Shown: in pieces, positions 18,224-26,859 of the stretch | How the letters are laid out: the number at the start of each line of letters is the position of its first letter | Position numbering within the stretch: position 1 is the first letter of the stretch | From: JBGPHT01 sp041484525 | Lineage (GTDB): Bacteria > Acidobacteriota > Terriglobia > Bryobacterales > Bryobacteraceae | Direction: 5' to 3' | Assembly (NCBI GenBank): GCA_041484525.1 | Contig: JBGPHT010000023.1 | Location: forward strand, 3,194-67,193 | DNA: 64,000 nucleotides | Notes under the pieces: model-generated | The model's input: the letters and a program-made list of their open reading frames with translations, nothing else | Database searches by the model: none | What the model was told of the DNA's origin: nothing | Made by a program: the position numbers and the translations under genes

Positions 18224-18760
18224 CTAGGGCTTCATCACCGCCACGTATCCTAAGTTCCGGTAGAGCTGATTATGATCCAGCCCGAACCCCACCACGAACC
18301 GGTCGGGGATTTCGAAGCAGCGATAGTCCACCGGCACCTGCACGATGCGGCGCGAGTTGCGATCGAGGAACGTACACACCGACAGTGAATTAGGCGCGCG
18401 CCCCGCCAGCGTCTGCAGCAGGTAGCGCAGTGTGAAGCCGGTATCGACAATGTCCTCGACCAGCAGCACGTCTTCGCCCTCGATGCTCTCGTCCAGGTCC
18501 TTCGCGATGCGCACTACACCGGGGGCGCCGTTCTTGTTCGAGAAACTCGAGATGCCGAGGAAATCGATCTTCACCGGCACTTCAATATGGCGCGCCAGCG
18601 CGGTCAGGAAGAAGATCGAGCCTTTCAGCACGCCCACCAGCTTCACAGTCTTGCCTTCGTAGGCGTGCGAAATCTCGGCGGCTAACTGACGGATGCGGGC
18701 GTCGATCTGTTCCTCGGTGAACAGGATCTTTTCAATGCCGGGAATGGCCAGCGTGCTCAT
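18224..18760 (-). CDS. hpt: Hypoxanthine phosphoribosyltransferase
   Basis: A 178-residue purine salvage enzyme that joins hypoxanthine or guanine to PRPP. It shows VGVLKGSIFFLTALARHI (pyrophosphate loop), the flexible-loop region FSNKNGAPG, the PRPP-binding motif VLLVEDIVDTGFTL and the base-binding region VPVDYRCFEIPDRFVVG. The start overlaps the stop of the upstream kinase-like gene by four bases (ATGA), so the two are coupled. Confidence 0.95.
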   Translation of the reverse strand: MSTLAIPGIEKILFTEEQIDARIRQLAAEISHAYEGKTVKLVGVLKGSIFFLTALARHIEVPVKIDFLGISSFSNKNGAPGVVRIAKDLDESIEGEDVLLVEDIVDTGFTLRYLLQTLAGRAPNSLSVCTFLDRNSRRIVQVPVDYRCFEIPDRFVVGFGLDHNQLYRNLGYVAVMKP

Positions 18761-19710
18761 GCCTGCACCGGCCGTTCTGCCAAGCCGTACTTGAAGATCA
18801 GGTTCTCAAAATCCTTCTGGTAGAACACCTGAATATTCAGGTTCGGGTACAGCTCGCGCAGGAGCCGCACCTTGCGATTTTTCTTAGTCACCAGCGACTG
18901 CTTCATGGTGGTCAGTTCCACGTAGAGATCGAATTCGGGCAGAAAAAAGTCCGGCGTGAAGGCCTCGAGCACGCTGCCGTCGCGGTCATACGAAACGGGG
19001 AAACTGCGCGGCTCGTATTCCCAGGCGATGCGGTAGAAATCCAGCAGGTTGGCAAACATTTCCTCGCTCTGGTTGGCGAAAATCTTCTTGCGCAGCGTGA
19101 CGTTGCCCGGCGGCACGATGCCGAAGCGCGCCAGCCGCAGGCGCATCTGAAACTGGAGCTGCTGTTCGGCGGCGCCCGAAAGGTATCCGCGCTCCCTGAG
19201 GCCGGTGGAAACGACGGCGGTCTCGACCAGCTCCGCCATCTGCTCGGTGGTGAGCGTCTCGGCGTTCAACACCAGGTCGAACAGGTCCGCCGTAGCCCTG
19301 GTCTTGCCGAATTTGGCCTTGCGATCGGCGCGGTCGGCGGCTTCGAGCTCGAGCAAGTGTTGGCGCGCGGCGGTGCGCTCCATCCGGTGATCCAGCATGA
19401 TGTTGCCGATGCGCACGTTCTCCGGCGCCACCACGTGCACCCGCAGCATACCCAGAAAGTGCCGCGCCTGCACCTCGCCGCCGACGGCGCAATACACGAT
19501 GTGGTGCTCGGTGGCCAGCCGCGCCAGGATGGAGGTCACAAGGCTTGGATACGCCTTGTCCGGGATGCCGGCGTGCGGGCCGAACTCTTCATCTGTTAGG
19601 ACCCTGATCCTGGATTGCGTCAGCAGTTCGAACCCCAGCCGCTGCGCACTGATGCGCGCGACCTCCTCGAAACGGCATCCAGGATGGCCCGAAACGGCGA
19701 TCAACGCCAT
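18757..19710 (-). CDS. Cytidylate-kinase-like protein with C-terminal PD-(D/E)XK-like domain
   Basis: Residues 1-180 resemble the cytidylate kinase-like family: AVSGHPGCRFEEVARISAQR, LARLATEHHIVYCAVGG and RMERTAARQHLLELEAADRA, with DLFDLVLNAETLTTEQ. The P-loop is unusual (GHPGCRFEE instead of GSGGxxI). Residues about 205-317 look like a small nuclease fold: Glu231, TPDFFLPEFDLYVELTTMK (253-270, Asp254 and Glu265) and a Lys-rich stretch, matching PD-(D/E)XK spacing but with ELT in place of ExK. It overlaps hpt by four bases and follows the BtuF-like gene by 12 bp. A link to nucleotide salvage is inferred from position only. Confidence 0.7.
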   Translation of the reverse strand: MALIAVSGHPGCRFEEVARISAQRLGFELLTQSRIRVLTDEEFGPHAGIPDKAYPSLVTSILARLATEHHIVYCAVGGEVQARHFLGMLRVHVVAPENVRIGNIMLDHRMERTAARQHLLELEAADRADRKAKFGKTRATADLFDLVLNAETLTTEQMAELVETAVVSTGLRERGYLSGAAEQQLQFQMRLRLARFGIVPPGNVTLRKKIFANQSEEMFANLLDFYRIAWEYEPRSFPVSYDRDGSVLEAFTPDFFLPEFDLYVELTTMKQSLVTKKNRKVRLLRELYPNLNIQVFYQKDFENLIFKYGLAERPVQA

Positions 19711-19722
19711 GTCATATGCTCA

Positions 19723-20631
19723 TCATAACGCGCGCCACGCTGTATCACGATGACGCGGCTCGCACCGTTCCGGATGCAACATTTCGACCAGAATTTCGAG
19801 AGTGTCGACCACCCGCGGGCCGGGCCGGTTGAAGTACTGGTTGCCATCGCCGAGATAGACGCGACCGGTGCGGACGGCGCGCAGGTCGTGCCACGCGGGG
19901 CGCCCGGTCAGCCAGTACATTTCCTGTTCGGTGCGGGGAAGGTCGAAGCCGCAGGGCGCGATAACGACGATGTCCGGATCGGCGGCGGCCAGCTCGTCCC
20001 AGGTGAACCAGGGCGAATGCCGGCCCGCTTCCCCGAAAAGGTTGACGCCGCCGGCGAGCGCGATCAGCTCCGGCGTCCAATTGCCGGCCGCCATCAACGG
20101 CTCGATCCACTCGATGCAGGCGACACGGGGCGAGCGCTCTGCGTCCGGCACGCGCAGCCGGTTTGCCTGCGACAGCAGTCCGCTCACCAGCTCTTCGCCG
20201 CGCTCGGGAATTCCGATGGCGCCCGCGACGCGGCGGATGTCGGCCCAGATGCCGGCGAGCGAATCCGGCTGCAGCGAGACGATCTCGGGCTCGCCCTTCA
20301 TCCCGCGGGCCAGCGCCATCTCCACGTCGCGCAGGCTCACGGCACAGACGTCGCATTGGACCTGCGTCAGGATGTGGGTCGGTTCGAGGCGCTCGATGGT
20401 GTCGTCGAAGACGTCGTAAATCGATATCGACGACCGCGCCGATTCCTTCACCGCGCGATCGATCTCGAGGCTGCTGGCATGGATGTCGATGCGCGGCCGC
20501 GTGCACACGGGCAGGGTTTTCACTTGCTCCGGGTAGTCGCACTCGTGCGACCGTCCGGCCAGCCAGTCGACCCGGCCGAGGGCGGCGACGATTTCGGTGG
20601 CGCTCGAAATCAGCGAGACAATGCGCGGCAC
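19723..20631 (-). CDS. BtuF-like cobalamin-binding protein, no signal peptide
   Basis: A 302-residue protein of the helical-backbone metal-receptor (BtuF/FecB) class: IVSLISSATEIVAALGRVDW, LAGRSHECDYPEQVK, ILTQVQCDVCAVS, WIEPLMAAGNWTPELI and NQYFNRPGPRVVDTLEILV. BtuF delivers vitamin B12 to an ABC importer, but this copy starts at GTG 20631 directly on the mature domain and has no export signal. It therefore appears cytosolic, as in a known group annotated as cobalamin-binding proteins. It overlaps the DUF71 gene by 22 bp and belongs to the riboswitch-led B12 block. Confidence 0.82.
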   Translation of the reverse strand: MPRIVSLISSATEIVAALGRVDWLAGRSHECDYPEQVKTLPVCTRPRIDIHASSLEIDRAVKESARSSISIYDVFDDTIERLEPTHILTQVQCDVCAVSLRDVEMALARGMKGEPEIVSLQPDSLAGIWADIRRVAGAIGIPERGEELVSGLLSQANRLRVPDAERSPRVACIEWIEPLMAAGNWTPELIALAGGVNLFGEAGRHSPWFTWDELAAADPDIVVIAPCGFDLPRTEQEMYWLTGRPAWHDLRAVRTGRVYLGDGNQYFNRPGPRVVDTLEILVEMLHPERCEPRHRDTAWRAL

Positions 20632-21269
20632 GGGATGAGATCTCGATAGACGAACTGGCCGTAGGTGTGCGTCTCGCCGGTCTCGATGGGGATCGGCGCG
20701 CGGAACATGGGGCCGGCGTAAACGCAGGTGTGGAACTCGCCGTTCTCGCCGCAGGGGTCGACATGGGGCGGCAGATCGACGCCGAACTCGCGGCCGGCGA
20801 AGGCCGCGTCGAGCACCTTGGTGTCGACGCAGGCGATGCGGGCGCGGAGACCGCCGGCGATCATGTCGCGCGCCAGTTCCGCCGTCGGGATTTCCCAGAG
20901 CGGAAAGATCGGCGTCAATCCCGAACCCGCTAACTGGCGCTCGCGATAGTCGCGGATGTCGCGCAGGAAAAGGTCGCCGAACGCCATCGTGTCGAAGCCC
21001 TCGGCAACCGCGCGGCGACATGCGTCGGCCATGCGGGATTCGTATTCCTCGTTGGTGCAGGGCCAAGGCAGCGGGATGGCGCGGAGAGGAAGCCCGGCGG
21101 CTTCGGCCTGGGCTTCGAGCAACTCGCGGCGGACGCCGTGCATGGCGACGCGGTCCGCGGCTTCATTGATAGTAGTGAGGAGCGCGGCCACCGAATGCCC
21201 CTGTTGCCTGAGGACGTGCAGGGTCCAGGCGCTGTCTTTACCCGAGCTCCACGCGAGCAGGATTTTCAA
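20610..21269 (-). CDS. DUF71/COG2102 PP-loop ATPase, probable B12 salvage type
   Basis: A 219-residue cytosolic ATP-pyrophosphatase with the PP-loop WSSGKDSAW at the N-terminus, PLPWPCTNEEYESRM, FGDLFLRDIRDYRERQL and the signature DPCGENGEFHTCVYAGPMF. The family contains diphthine-ammonia ligase in archaea and eukaryotes. A published comparative-genomic study of DUF71 predicted that the bacterial branch works in B12 salvage. Here it sits between a BtuF-like gene and a cobalamin adenosyltransferase, which supports the B12 role. The reaction is not proven. Confidence 0.85.
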   Translation of the reverse strand: MKILLAWSSGKDSAWTLHVLRQQGHSVAALLTTINEAADRVAMHGVRRELLEAQAEAAGLPLRAIPLPWPCTNEEYESRMADACRRAVAEGFDTMAFGDLFLRDIRDYRERQLAGSGLTPIFPLWEIPTAELARDMIAGGLRARIACVDTKVLDAAFAGREFGVDLPPHVDPCGENGEFHTCVYAGPMFRAPIPIETGETHTYGQFVYRDLIPCRALSR

Positions 21270-21275
21270 AGATGA

Positions 21276-21806
21276 TTACGCCGCCTGCACGGCTACGCGC
21301 TCCGAGCGCACCACGGTCCGGCTGAGGAGAGCGTGCGCGCCGAACAGTACGCCGGAGTAGATCAGGTCCGAGGCGAGCGTGCGCCCGTAGAAGGGAATGG
21401 CGGCCACGTAGCACTGCATCAGGCCCGCGAACGTGTGCGGATAGGGCAGTTGGAAGCTGAGCCAGGTGGCGAAATTGGTGATGAGGAAGAACTGCAAGCT
21501 GCCGGTCACGGCGGCGCCGCCGATCAGCAGCGGATTCTCCGTCGACCGCAATCGCGAACCGATCCAGACGTAAATCATGAAGCTGGCATACACGAACGGC
21601 GTCGCGAACGAGTAGCCGCCCAGCAGCGGATCGGTGATCGCCATCAGCACCAGCGGCAGAGCGTATGCCTGCCAGCCGCGCAGCCGGCCGCCCGCGTACA
21701 GGCTGAGTGCGCCTACGGGAGCGAAGTTTACGCGCTGCACCAGGCGTGCGAGCGCCGTCAGGACGATCAGGCCAAGGGCCAACGGCCGCGCCGTATTATT
21801 CTGCAT
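21276..21806 (-). CDS. DUF6580 integral membrane protein, candidate cobalamin/cobinamide transporter part
   Basis: A 176-residue protein with about five hydrophobic segments and the motif RVNFAPVGALSLYAGGRLRG near the N-terminus, then AYALPLVLMAITDPLLGGYS, as in DUF6580. These resemble substrate-binding S components of ECF importers. The gene lies six bases before the DUF71 gene and 17 bases after the adenosyltransferase, inside a block led by a cobalamin riboswitch, so uptake of a corrinoid or related compound is a reasonable inference. No ECF ATPase is in the window. Confidence 0.7.
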   Translation of the reverse strand: MQNNTARPLALGLIVLTALARLVQRVNFAPVGALSLYAGGRLRGWQAYALPLVLMAITDPLLGGYSFATPFVYASFMIYVWIGSRLRSTENPLLIGGAAVTGSLQFFLITNFATWLSFQLPYPHTFAGLMQCYVAAIPFYGRTLASDLIYSGVLFGAHALLSRTVVRSERVAVQAA

Positions 21807-21823
21807 CGTTTTCTCCTTTTACA

Positions 21824-22471
21824 TTATGCATCAGGTGTTGCCGGGCCGGGCGCCGGGGGACGTCCGGAGGCCGCCTGGTTCGGTTCCCACAATGTCTCGG
21901 GGGCGCCCGAAACGTGACTGGCCCAGCGGCTCCAGACAAACAGGGCATCGCTCAGCCGGTTGAGGTAGCGCACCGCCTCGGGCGGAATAGTTTCCACGCG
22001 CGCCAGCGCTACACAGGCACGCTCGGCACGGCGGCAGACGGTGCGGCCGATGTGCAACTCGGCGTTCAGCCGGCTGGCGCCCGGAAGCACGAACGAGCGT
22101 AGCGGCGGCAGGCCTTCGTTCATCTGGTCCATTTCGGCCTCGAGCTGCGCCACCTCGGCATCGGTGACGCGCGCCTGCTTGGGGTGGGCATCTTCGGGCA
22201 GCGTGGCCAGGATGGAACCCAGATTGAATAGCTCATGCTGGACGCGCAGCAGGATGACGGCGAGCGCTTGTGTGGCGGCGCCTGCCGAGGCGGTCGAGCG
22301 CGCCGCGCCGATGAACGCGTTCAGTTCGTCGATGGTGCCGTAGGCTTCGATGCGCGGGCTATCTTTGGGGATGCGCTGGCCGCCCGCGAGCGCCGTGTCT
22401 CCCTGGTCGCCCTGGCGCGTGTAGACGCGATTGATCGCCAGCCGCGGAGTGTCAAAGAATTGGTCGCTCAT
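21824..22471 (-). CDS. pduO: Cob(I)alamin adenosyltransferase, PduO type
   Basis: A 215-residue enzyme that transfers the adenosyl group of ATP to cob(I)alamin, making coenzyme B12. It has the N-terminal ATP-binding motif VYTRQGDQGDTALAGGQRIP, then EAYGTIDELNAFIGAAR, LHIGRTVCRRAERACVAL and YLNRLSDALFVWSRWAS. A Pro-rich tail of about 20 residues follows. The gap of about 210 bp to the TonB receptor upstream holds 17-18-bp tandem repeats. Confidence 0.93.
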   Translation of the reverse strand: MSDQFFDTPRLAINRVYTRQGDQGDTALAGGQRIPKDSPRIEAYGTIDELNAFIGAARSTASAGAATQALAVILLRVQHELFNLGSILATLPEDAHPKQARVTDAEVAQLEAEMDQMNEGLPPLRSFVLPGASRLNAELHIGRTVCRRAERACVALARVETIPPEAVRYLNRLSDALFVWSRWASHVSGAPETLWEPNQAASGRPPAPGPATPDA

Positions 22472-22507
22472 AGCAATCCTCGTGGGGCAGACTCGCTTGG
22501 TCTACGG

Positions 22508-22609
22508 CTGGCCCCCTGGCCGCACCTCGGCCGCTGGCCACTTCGGCCGCTGGCCGCACCTCGGCCCCTGGTCGCACCTCGGCCCTGGCCGCACCCGGCC
22601 CCTGGCCGC
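22508..22609. repeat. Tandem repeat of a 17-18-bp GC-rich unit
   Basis: About six imperfect copies of a unit read on the minus strand as GCGGCCAGGGGCCGAGGT lie between the TonB receptor gene and pduO. Each copy differs from the consensus by zero to four bases, and one unit has lost two bases. The array is inside the presumed B12 transcript, ahead of the pduO ribosome site. Each unit contains a near-palindrome (GGCC...GGCC), so the RNA may be structured. Confidence 0.75.
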
Positions 22610-22682
22610 AGCTTGTCGCGCCAGTTTGTCTTCGCACCAACAAGCCTGTCCGGGGGCCGGCCGTAGGCCAGGGCCCGCCCCA

Positions 22683-24851
22683 CTATTTTCTCGCTATGGT
22701 CCACTTCAGTCCGCTTACGAAATTCAAGCGCGGCGAGGGGAATCCGAATACTTCTTCATAGTGCCGATTGAGGGCGTTTCGCAGATTGCCATACGCCGTC
22801 AGGCCGCGCGCCACCCGATAGTTCAAGTTGATCCCGACGTTAGCAAAACCCGGATTCCAGAACAATCCGTTAGTCGCGCCGAGCGCCGGCTCTTCAAAAA
22901 GAGCCGCGCCGCGGAAGTAGCCCGTCAGATCGGCGGTCACCCGTCCGGCGGAGAACGTTGCCACGATGTTGCCGGAATGTTCGGGGCGGCGCGTCAAAGG
23001 TTGGCCGACCGTGAAGGGCAGCGGCGCCTTGTCGGGTGCGCCGTCGAGCGAGAGAATGCACGTCTCGAGCAGCGTGTAGGAGCCGGTCACGAATACCCAA
23101 CGCGCCGGCCGCAGCCGGGCCGAGAACTCCGCCCCTTCGGCCCGCGAGTTGGCGAGGTTGGCGGTCTTGTAGCGGCCGAGCGTGCGCAGAGAGCCGCCCA
23201 GGCTGACGATCAGATCGTAGTAGCGGTTGTAGAAGTAAGTCCCGTCCACCAGCAGCAGGCCGTGGAAGAGCTTCTGCTCCAGGCCGGCTTCGAAGCTGCG
23301 AGTCCGCTCGGGCCGGAGGGCGGGATTGTCGGTGAACGCCAGGTCGAAACCGGCGGGCGGCCGGATGCCGGTGCCGAAGGATGCGTGCAGCCGCGTGGCG
23401 CCGGCGGCATAGGCAACCGACACCTTGGGGTTCGGGCGCGTAATGTTGGTGGCCGGAAACAGCGGGCGCGAAAAGCCATCCGGCGGAATCTCCGGCGTGC
23501 GGATGAACTCGGCGCGCACCCCAGCGCTCAGGAACAGCCGGCCGAAGACGAATCGGTTCTCCACGTAGACCGCGAGATCGTTGCGCTCGAGCGGGAAGCT
23601 TTCAAAGCTGGCGTCCGTGATGTACGTATTCTGAACCTGCTCGCGCCCGCCGCTCAAGCCGAACGCGGCGGTGTAGTGCGGAGACACGCTGACGACGGTG
23701 CGCGCCTCGCCCTGGCCGCGGATGTCCTTGTTGGAGCTGAACCCGAACTTGCTTCGGTAACCGTTGTTGTACAGAAAAAAACTGCCGAACACTTCCTGGC
23801 GGACGCGCGGTGAAATATCGGCCTCGTAGTGCGCAAAGTAGTCCGAGAAATTGTTCTTCGCGCGGCTGACGGTGTCGATGCCGGAAAAGGTGTGTTTGGG
23901 ATCGGACCCCCAGGCGCCCGGCACGCCGACTTGGTTGGAATCGAAGAGACCGCCGAACGACAGGCTCTGGCGTCCGAAACGGCGTGTGAGATAGAGCATC
24001 GCGTCTTCGTTGCGGTAGTCCGAATTCCGGACGGGCCCGTCGGTGTCGTAGCGCGAAGCGGAGGCGGTGATCCCGAAGCCGGCGAAGGTGCCGCTGCCGG
24101 TGATGCCGAAACGGCGCTCGCGGTAAGAGCCGCCCTCGGCCATCAGATCGAGCTGCGGCTCGCTGCCCGGACGGCGCGTGATGAAGTCGACGGCGCCGCT
24201 GTTGGCATAGGACCCATAGACCGCCGATTGCGGGCCGCGCGCGACTTCGATGTGGTCCAGCGCCTCGACCGGAATGTGCGCGAAATCGAATGCTCCGCCG
24301 AAGGAATTCACCGGCACGCCATCGATCTGCACGAGGTTGAAATTGGAATTGCCGCCGCGCAGGAAGAGGCTGGTGACGCCGCCCGGAGCGCCCGTCTGGT
24401 TGAAGGTGACGCCGGGCATGTAGCGCAGCAGGTCCACCGCGAAAGGCTCGTTGCGCTGCCGGACGGCTTCCTGGGAAATGATGGTGACGCTCCCGCCCTG
24501 TTCGCTGGCGGCGACATCGATGGCCGAACCGACCACCTGCACGGAATCGACCAGCGGCGCAATCTCGAGCTCGATCGTGGCGGCGCGCTCGATCGGCACC
24601 GTCCTGGTGCTGAAGCCGGGAGCGGTGACCGTCAGTTTCGAATCGGGATTGGGCGGAGATTGTATTTCGAAAGCGCCGTCGAAGCGGGCGCGGGTTTGCG
24701 CCTCCACGCCGACGCGGTTCACGATGGAAATCTGCGCGCCGGAGATCGGTGCGCCGGATGGATCGACAACCTTGCCTTTGATCTCAGCAGCCGAAAGGCA
24801 GGCGGTAAACAACGGGCAAAAGGCCAGCAGGGCCTGAACGTAGATTCGCAT
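22683..24851 (-). CDS. btuB: TonB-dependent outer-membrane receptor, BtuB-like
   Basis: A 722-residue outer-membrane receptor. A signal peptide (about 1-22) is followed by a carboxypeptidase-regulatory-like domain (IKGKVVDPSGAPISGAQISI, about 24-100), a plug domain (SQEAVRQRNEPFAVDLLRYM, LFLRGGNSNFNLVQIDGVPV, VARGPQSAVYGSYANSGAVD) and a 22-strand-type barrel ending in SGLKWTIARK. It imports a large ligand powered by TonB. The ligand is inferred to be cobalamin because a cobalamin riboswitch lies directly upstream and the downstream genes are B12 genes. The ribosome site GGGAGGAG lies about 8 bases before ATG 24851. The regulatory-like domain is an addition seen in acidobacterial receptors. 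Confidence 0.92.
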   Translation of the reverse strand: MRIYVQALLAFCPLFTACLSAAEIKGKVVDPSGAPISGAQISIVNRVGVEAQTRARFDGAFEIQSPPNPDSKLTVTAPGFSTRTVPIERAATIELEIAPLVDSVQVVGSAIDVAASEQGGSVTIISQEAVRQRNEPFAVDLLRYMPGVTFNQTGAPGGVTSLFLRGGNSNFNLVQIDGVPVNSFGGAFDFAHIPVEALDHIEVARGPQSAVYGSYANSGAVDFITRRPGSEPQLDLMAEGGSYRERRFGITGSGTFAGFGITASASRYDTDGPVRNSDYRNEDAMLYLTRRFGRQSLSFGGLFDSNQVGVPGAWGSDPKHTFSGIDTVSRAKNNFSDYFAHYEADISPRVRQEVFGSFFLYNNGYRSKFGFSSNKDIRGQGEARTVVSVSPHYTAAFGLSGGREQVQNTYITDASFESFPLERNDLAVYVENRFVFGRLFLSAGVRAEFIRTPEIPPDGFSRPLFPATNITRPNPKVSVAYAAGATRLHASFGTGIRPPAGFDLAFTDNPALRPERTRSFEAGLEQKLFHGLLLVDGTYFYNRYYDLIVSLGGSLRTLGRYKTANLANSRAEGAEFSARLRPARWVFVTGSYTLLETCILSLDGAPDKAPLPFTVGQPLTRRPEHSGNIVATFSAGRVTADLTGYFRGAALFEEPALGATNGLFWNPGFANVGINLNYRVARGLTAYGNLRNALNRHYEEVFGFPSPRLNFVSGLKWTIARK

Positions 24852-24884
24852 TCCGGGCTCCTCCCTCGAGAGCCGTACGAGCTG

Positions 24885-25050
24885 AATCGCGCTGGCCGGT
24901 CTCCTGACTTGCGCATCTACGGACCGATCGGCCTTCCCATCCGTTGCCGGACAGTGACGTGTTCGATCGATCCTCCGCGCTTACAGTGGCGGGGCCGTGC
25001 TGGACTTTCACCAGCTTCCCGAGCACCAGCGGAACTTCGACTTCCACCTG
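24885..25050 (-). promoter_or_regulatory. Cobalamin (AdoCbl) riboswitch
   Basis: On the minus strand the leader of btuB holds the diagnostic blocks of the cobalamin aptamer in order: GGTGCTCGGGAAGCTGGTG, AAAGTCCAGCACGG, the B12 box GCCACTGTAA, GATGGGAAGGC-like (GGATGGGAAGGCCGA), and AGTCAGGAGACCGGCC at the end. The segment between the end of the aptamer and the btuB ribosome site is about 20 bases and could pair with it. Binding of adenosylcobalamin is expected to lower expression of btuB and probably of the genes behind it. Confidence 0.95.
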
Positions 25051-25074
25051 AGTGTACACTAATTCAGAAAGCCG

Positions 25075-26832
25075 ATGCACACGTCACTTATGCCGTTGGC
25101 ACGAATTGTAGTAACGCTGGTCATAACCGGACTGCTGCCGCCGGTTAACGCCGCCGACGCCAAGCCGGACCGGAGAAAGTCGCAGGCCGCGTACCAGCGC
25201 GGCATGCACGCGGATGAAGCGGGCAAGCGCGATGAAGCCATTGCCGCGTTTACCGAGGCGGTGAAAGCCGACCCATCGAACGGCGCCGCGTGGCGCGCGC
25301 GTGGCAAGGATTACCTGGCCGCGGGCGATGCTGTGAAGGCCGTGGCCGATCTCGACCAGGCGGTGCAGGTGCAGCCGGGCGATGCGCTCTCCTACGCAGT
25401 GCGGGGCGAGTGCTTCGTGGTGTTGGACCAACCGGTGCGCGCCATCCACGACTTCGACACCGCCCTCAACCTGAAACTGGAGCGGACCGATGTCTACAAC
25501 TCGCGCGGCAACGCGTACCTGAAGACGCAGCAGTTCGACAAAGCCATCGGAGATTTTTCGCAGGCCATCAAGCTGCGTCTGGACAATGCCGAGCCCTACA
25601 AGGGTCGCGGGATGGCGCACGCGGCCATGGGCAAATATCGCGACGCGATTGAGGATTTCGATCTTTGCATCGAGCGCAAGCCGGCCTATGAAGAAGCATT
25701 TGTAGAACGCTCCCTGGCCTATGTCGGCGCCGGCGATTTTCAGCGCGGGCTGCAGGACCTGAACGCAGCGCTGAAAATGAATCCCGCGGACTTGCGCGCG
25801 CTGCGGGTGCGCGGCGCGGTTCACGAGGTTCTGCGCGACGACGCGAGCGCCCTGGCGGATTACACCGACGCCATCGGCCGCGATCCGAAAGATGCGCGTC
25901 TTTACCTGGCGCGCGGCGCCATCTACGCGCGGTTGGAGAAAAAAGAGGAATCGCTCGCGGACCGGGAGAAGGCGGTGGAGCTGGATCCCAAGAATCCGGA
26001 AGTGTACGTCGCGCGCGGCGGGTCGTACCACCAACTGGGCCACCACGAGAAGGGGTTGCAGGACCGCGCGATGGCGATCGCGTTGAACCCGAGCCTGGCG
26101 GTATCGTGGTCGGCGCGCGGCAACGCGTATTTTCTCCTTGGCCGCTACGACGAGGCGCTTTCGGACTTGAAGCGGGCGAACCAGCTCGAGCCGGGAAATC
26201 CGGAAACGCAGAAACTGCTGATGCAGGCGCAGGCAAAAGTGAGCGAAGTGGTGGACGCGCAGATGGCAAAAGAGAAGCTCCCGGATACGAATACGGCCGT
26301 CTTGCCGGGCGCCGCCGCGGTCGGTCCGCCGCAACCGGAGCCGGTGAAGGCAGAGGCGGCGAAAATCGAGCCGCCGAAAATGGAGACGCCGCAACCGGAG
26401 CCCGTGAAGGCAGAGACGCCCAAGGTGGAAGAGCCCAATGCGGAAGCACCGCCGGTGATGCCGAAGGCCGCAGCGGTGAAATCGAAACCGAAGCCGGCAT
26501 CAGCGGCGCCCGCAGCATCAGGCGCGAGTGCCGCGGCGCTGCACGCGCAGGGTCGTAAGCTGATCCAGGAAGAGAAATTCGGGGAGGCCATCGGTCCATT
26601 GACGGAAGCCCTGAAGCTGGAACCCTCGCTGGTGCTGGCGTACAACGCGCGCGGGTACGCGCATTCGCGTCTGAAGCACTATGCCGAAGCAATCGCCGAC
26701 TTCGACGAGGCAATCCGCCTGAACCCGGCGTATGCGAACGCCTATGTGAATCGCTCGTCGGCGAAGCGCGCGTCGGGCGACAAGGCGGGTGCCGACGCGG
26801 ATCAGGCTAAGTCTCGGGAACTGGCGAAGTAA
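25075..26832 (+). CDS. Exported TPR-repeat protein
   Basis: A 585-residue protein with a signal peptide (about 1-26). At least nine tetratricopeptide repeats fill residues 35-390 (for example RGMHADEAGKRDEAIAAFTE and YNSRGNAYLKTQQFDKAIGD). A Pro/Glu/Lys/Ala linker of about 90 residues with repeated QPEPVKAE follows, and then a second block of two to three repeats to the C-terminus. TPR arrays act as protein-binding scaffolds, here in the periplasm. ATG at 25075 or 25090 could start it. Its start is just 25 bp from the riboswitch, so its promoter must overlap the btuB leader region. Confidence 0.88.
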   Translation: MHTSLMPLARIVVTLVITGLLPPVNAADAKPDRRKSQAAYQRGMHADEAGKRDEAIAAFTEAVKADPSNGAAWRARGKDYLAAGDAVKAVADLDQAVQVQPGDALSYAVRGECFVVLDQPVRAIHDFDTALNLKLERTDVYNSRGNAYLKTQQFDKAIGDFSQAIKLRLDNAEPYKGRGMAHAAMGKYRDAIEDFDLCIERKPAYEEAFVERSLAYVGAGDFQRGLQDLNAALKMNPADLRALRVRGAVHEVLRDDASALADYTDAIGRDPKDARLYLARGAIYARLEKKEESLADREKAVELDPKNPEVYVARGGSYHQLGHHEKGLQDRAMAIALNPSLAVSWSARGNAYFLLGRYDEALSDLKRANQLEPGNPETQKLLMQAQAKVSEVVDAQMAKEKLPDTNTAVLPGAAAVGPPQPEPVKAEAAKIEPPKMETPQPEPVKAETPKVEEPNAEAPPVMPKAAAVKSKPKPASAAPAASGASAAALHAQGRKLIQEEKFGEAIGPLTEALKLEPSLVLAYNARGYAHSRLKHYAEAIADFDEAIRLNPAYANAYVNRSSAKRASGDKAGADADQAKSRELAK

Positions 26833-26859
26833 GTCAGCGATCAAGGTCCGCGTGCTGCA

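Noticed and set aside
20610..21269. Diphthamide synthesis enzyme
   Set aside because: Bacteria lack diphthamide on EF-G, and the neighbours are all B12 genes, so the salvage role is more likely despite the shared family name.
22508..22609. Possible CRISPR array
   Set aside because: Units are directly tandem with no spacers and the period is only 17-18 bp; no cas gene is present.
25084..26394. A 436-residue minus-strand frame opposite the TPR gene
   Set aside because: Its Arg-rich repeats mirror the TPR repeats on the other strand; no independent evidence.
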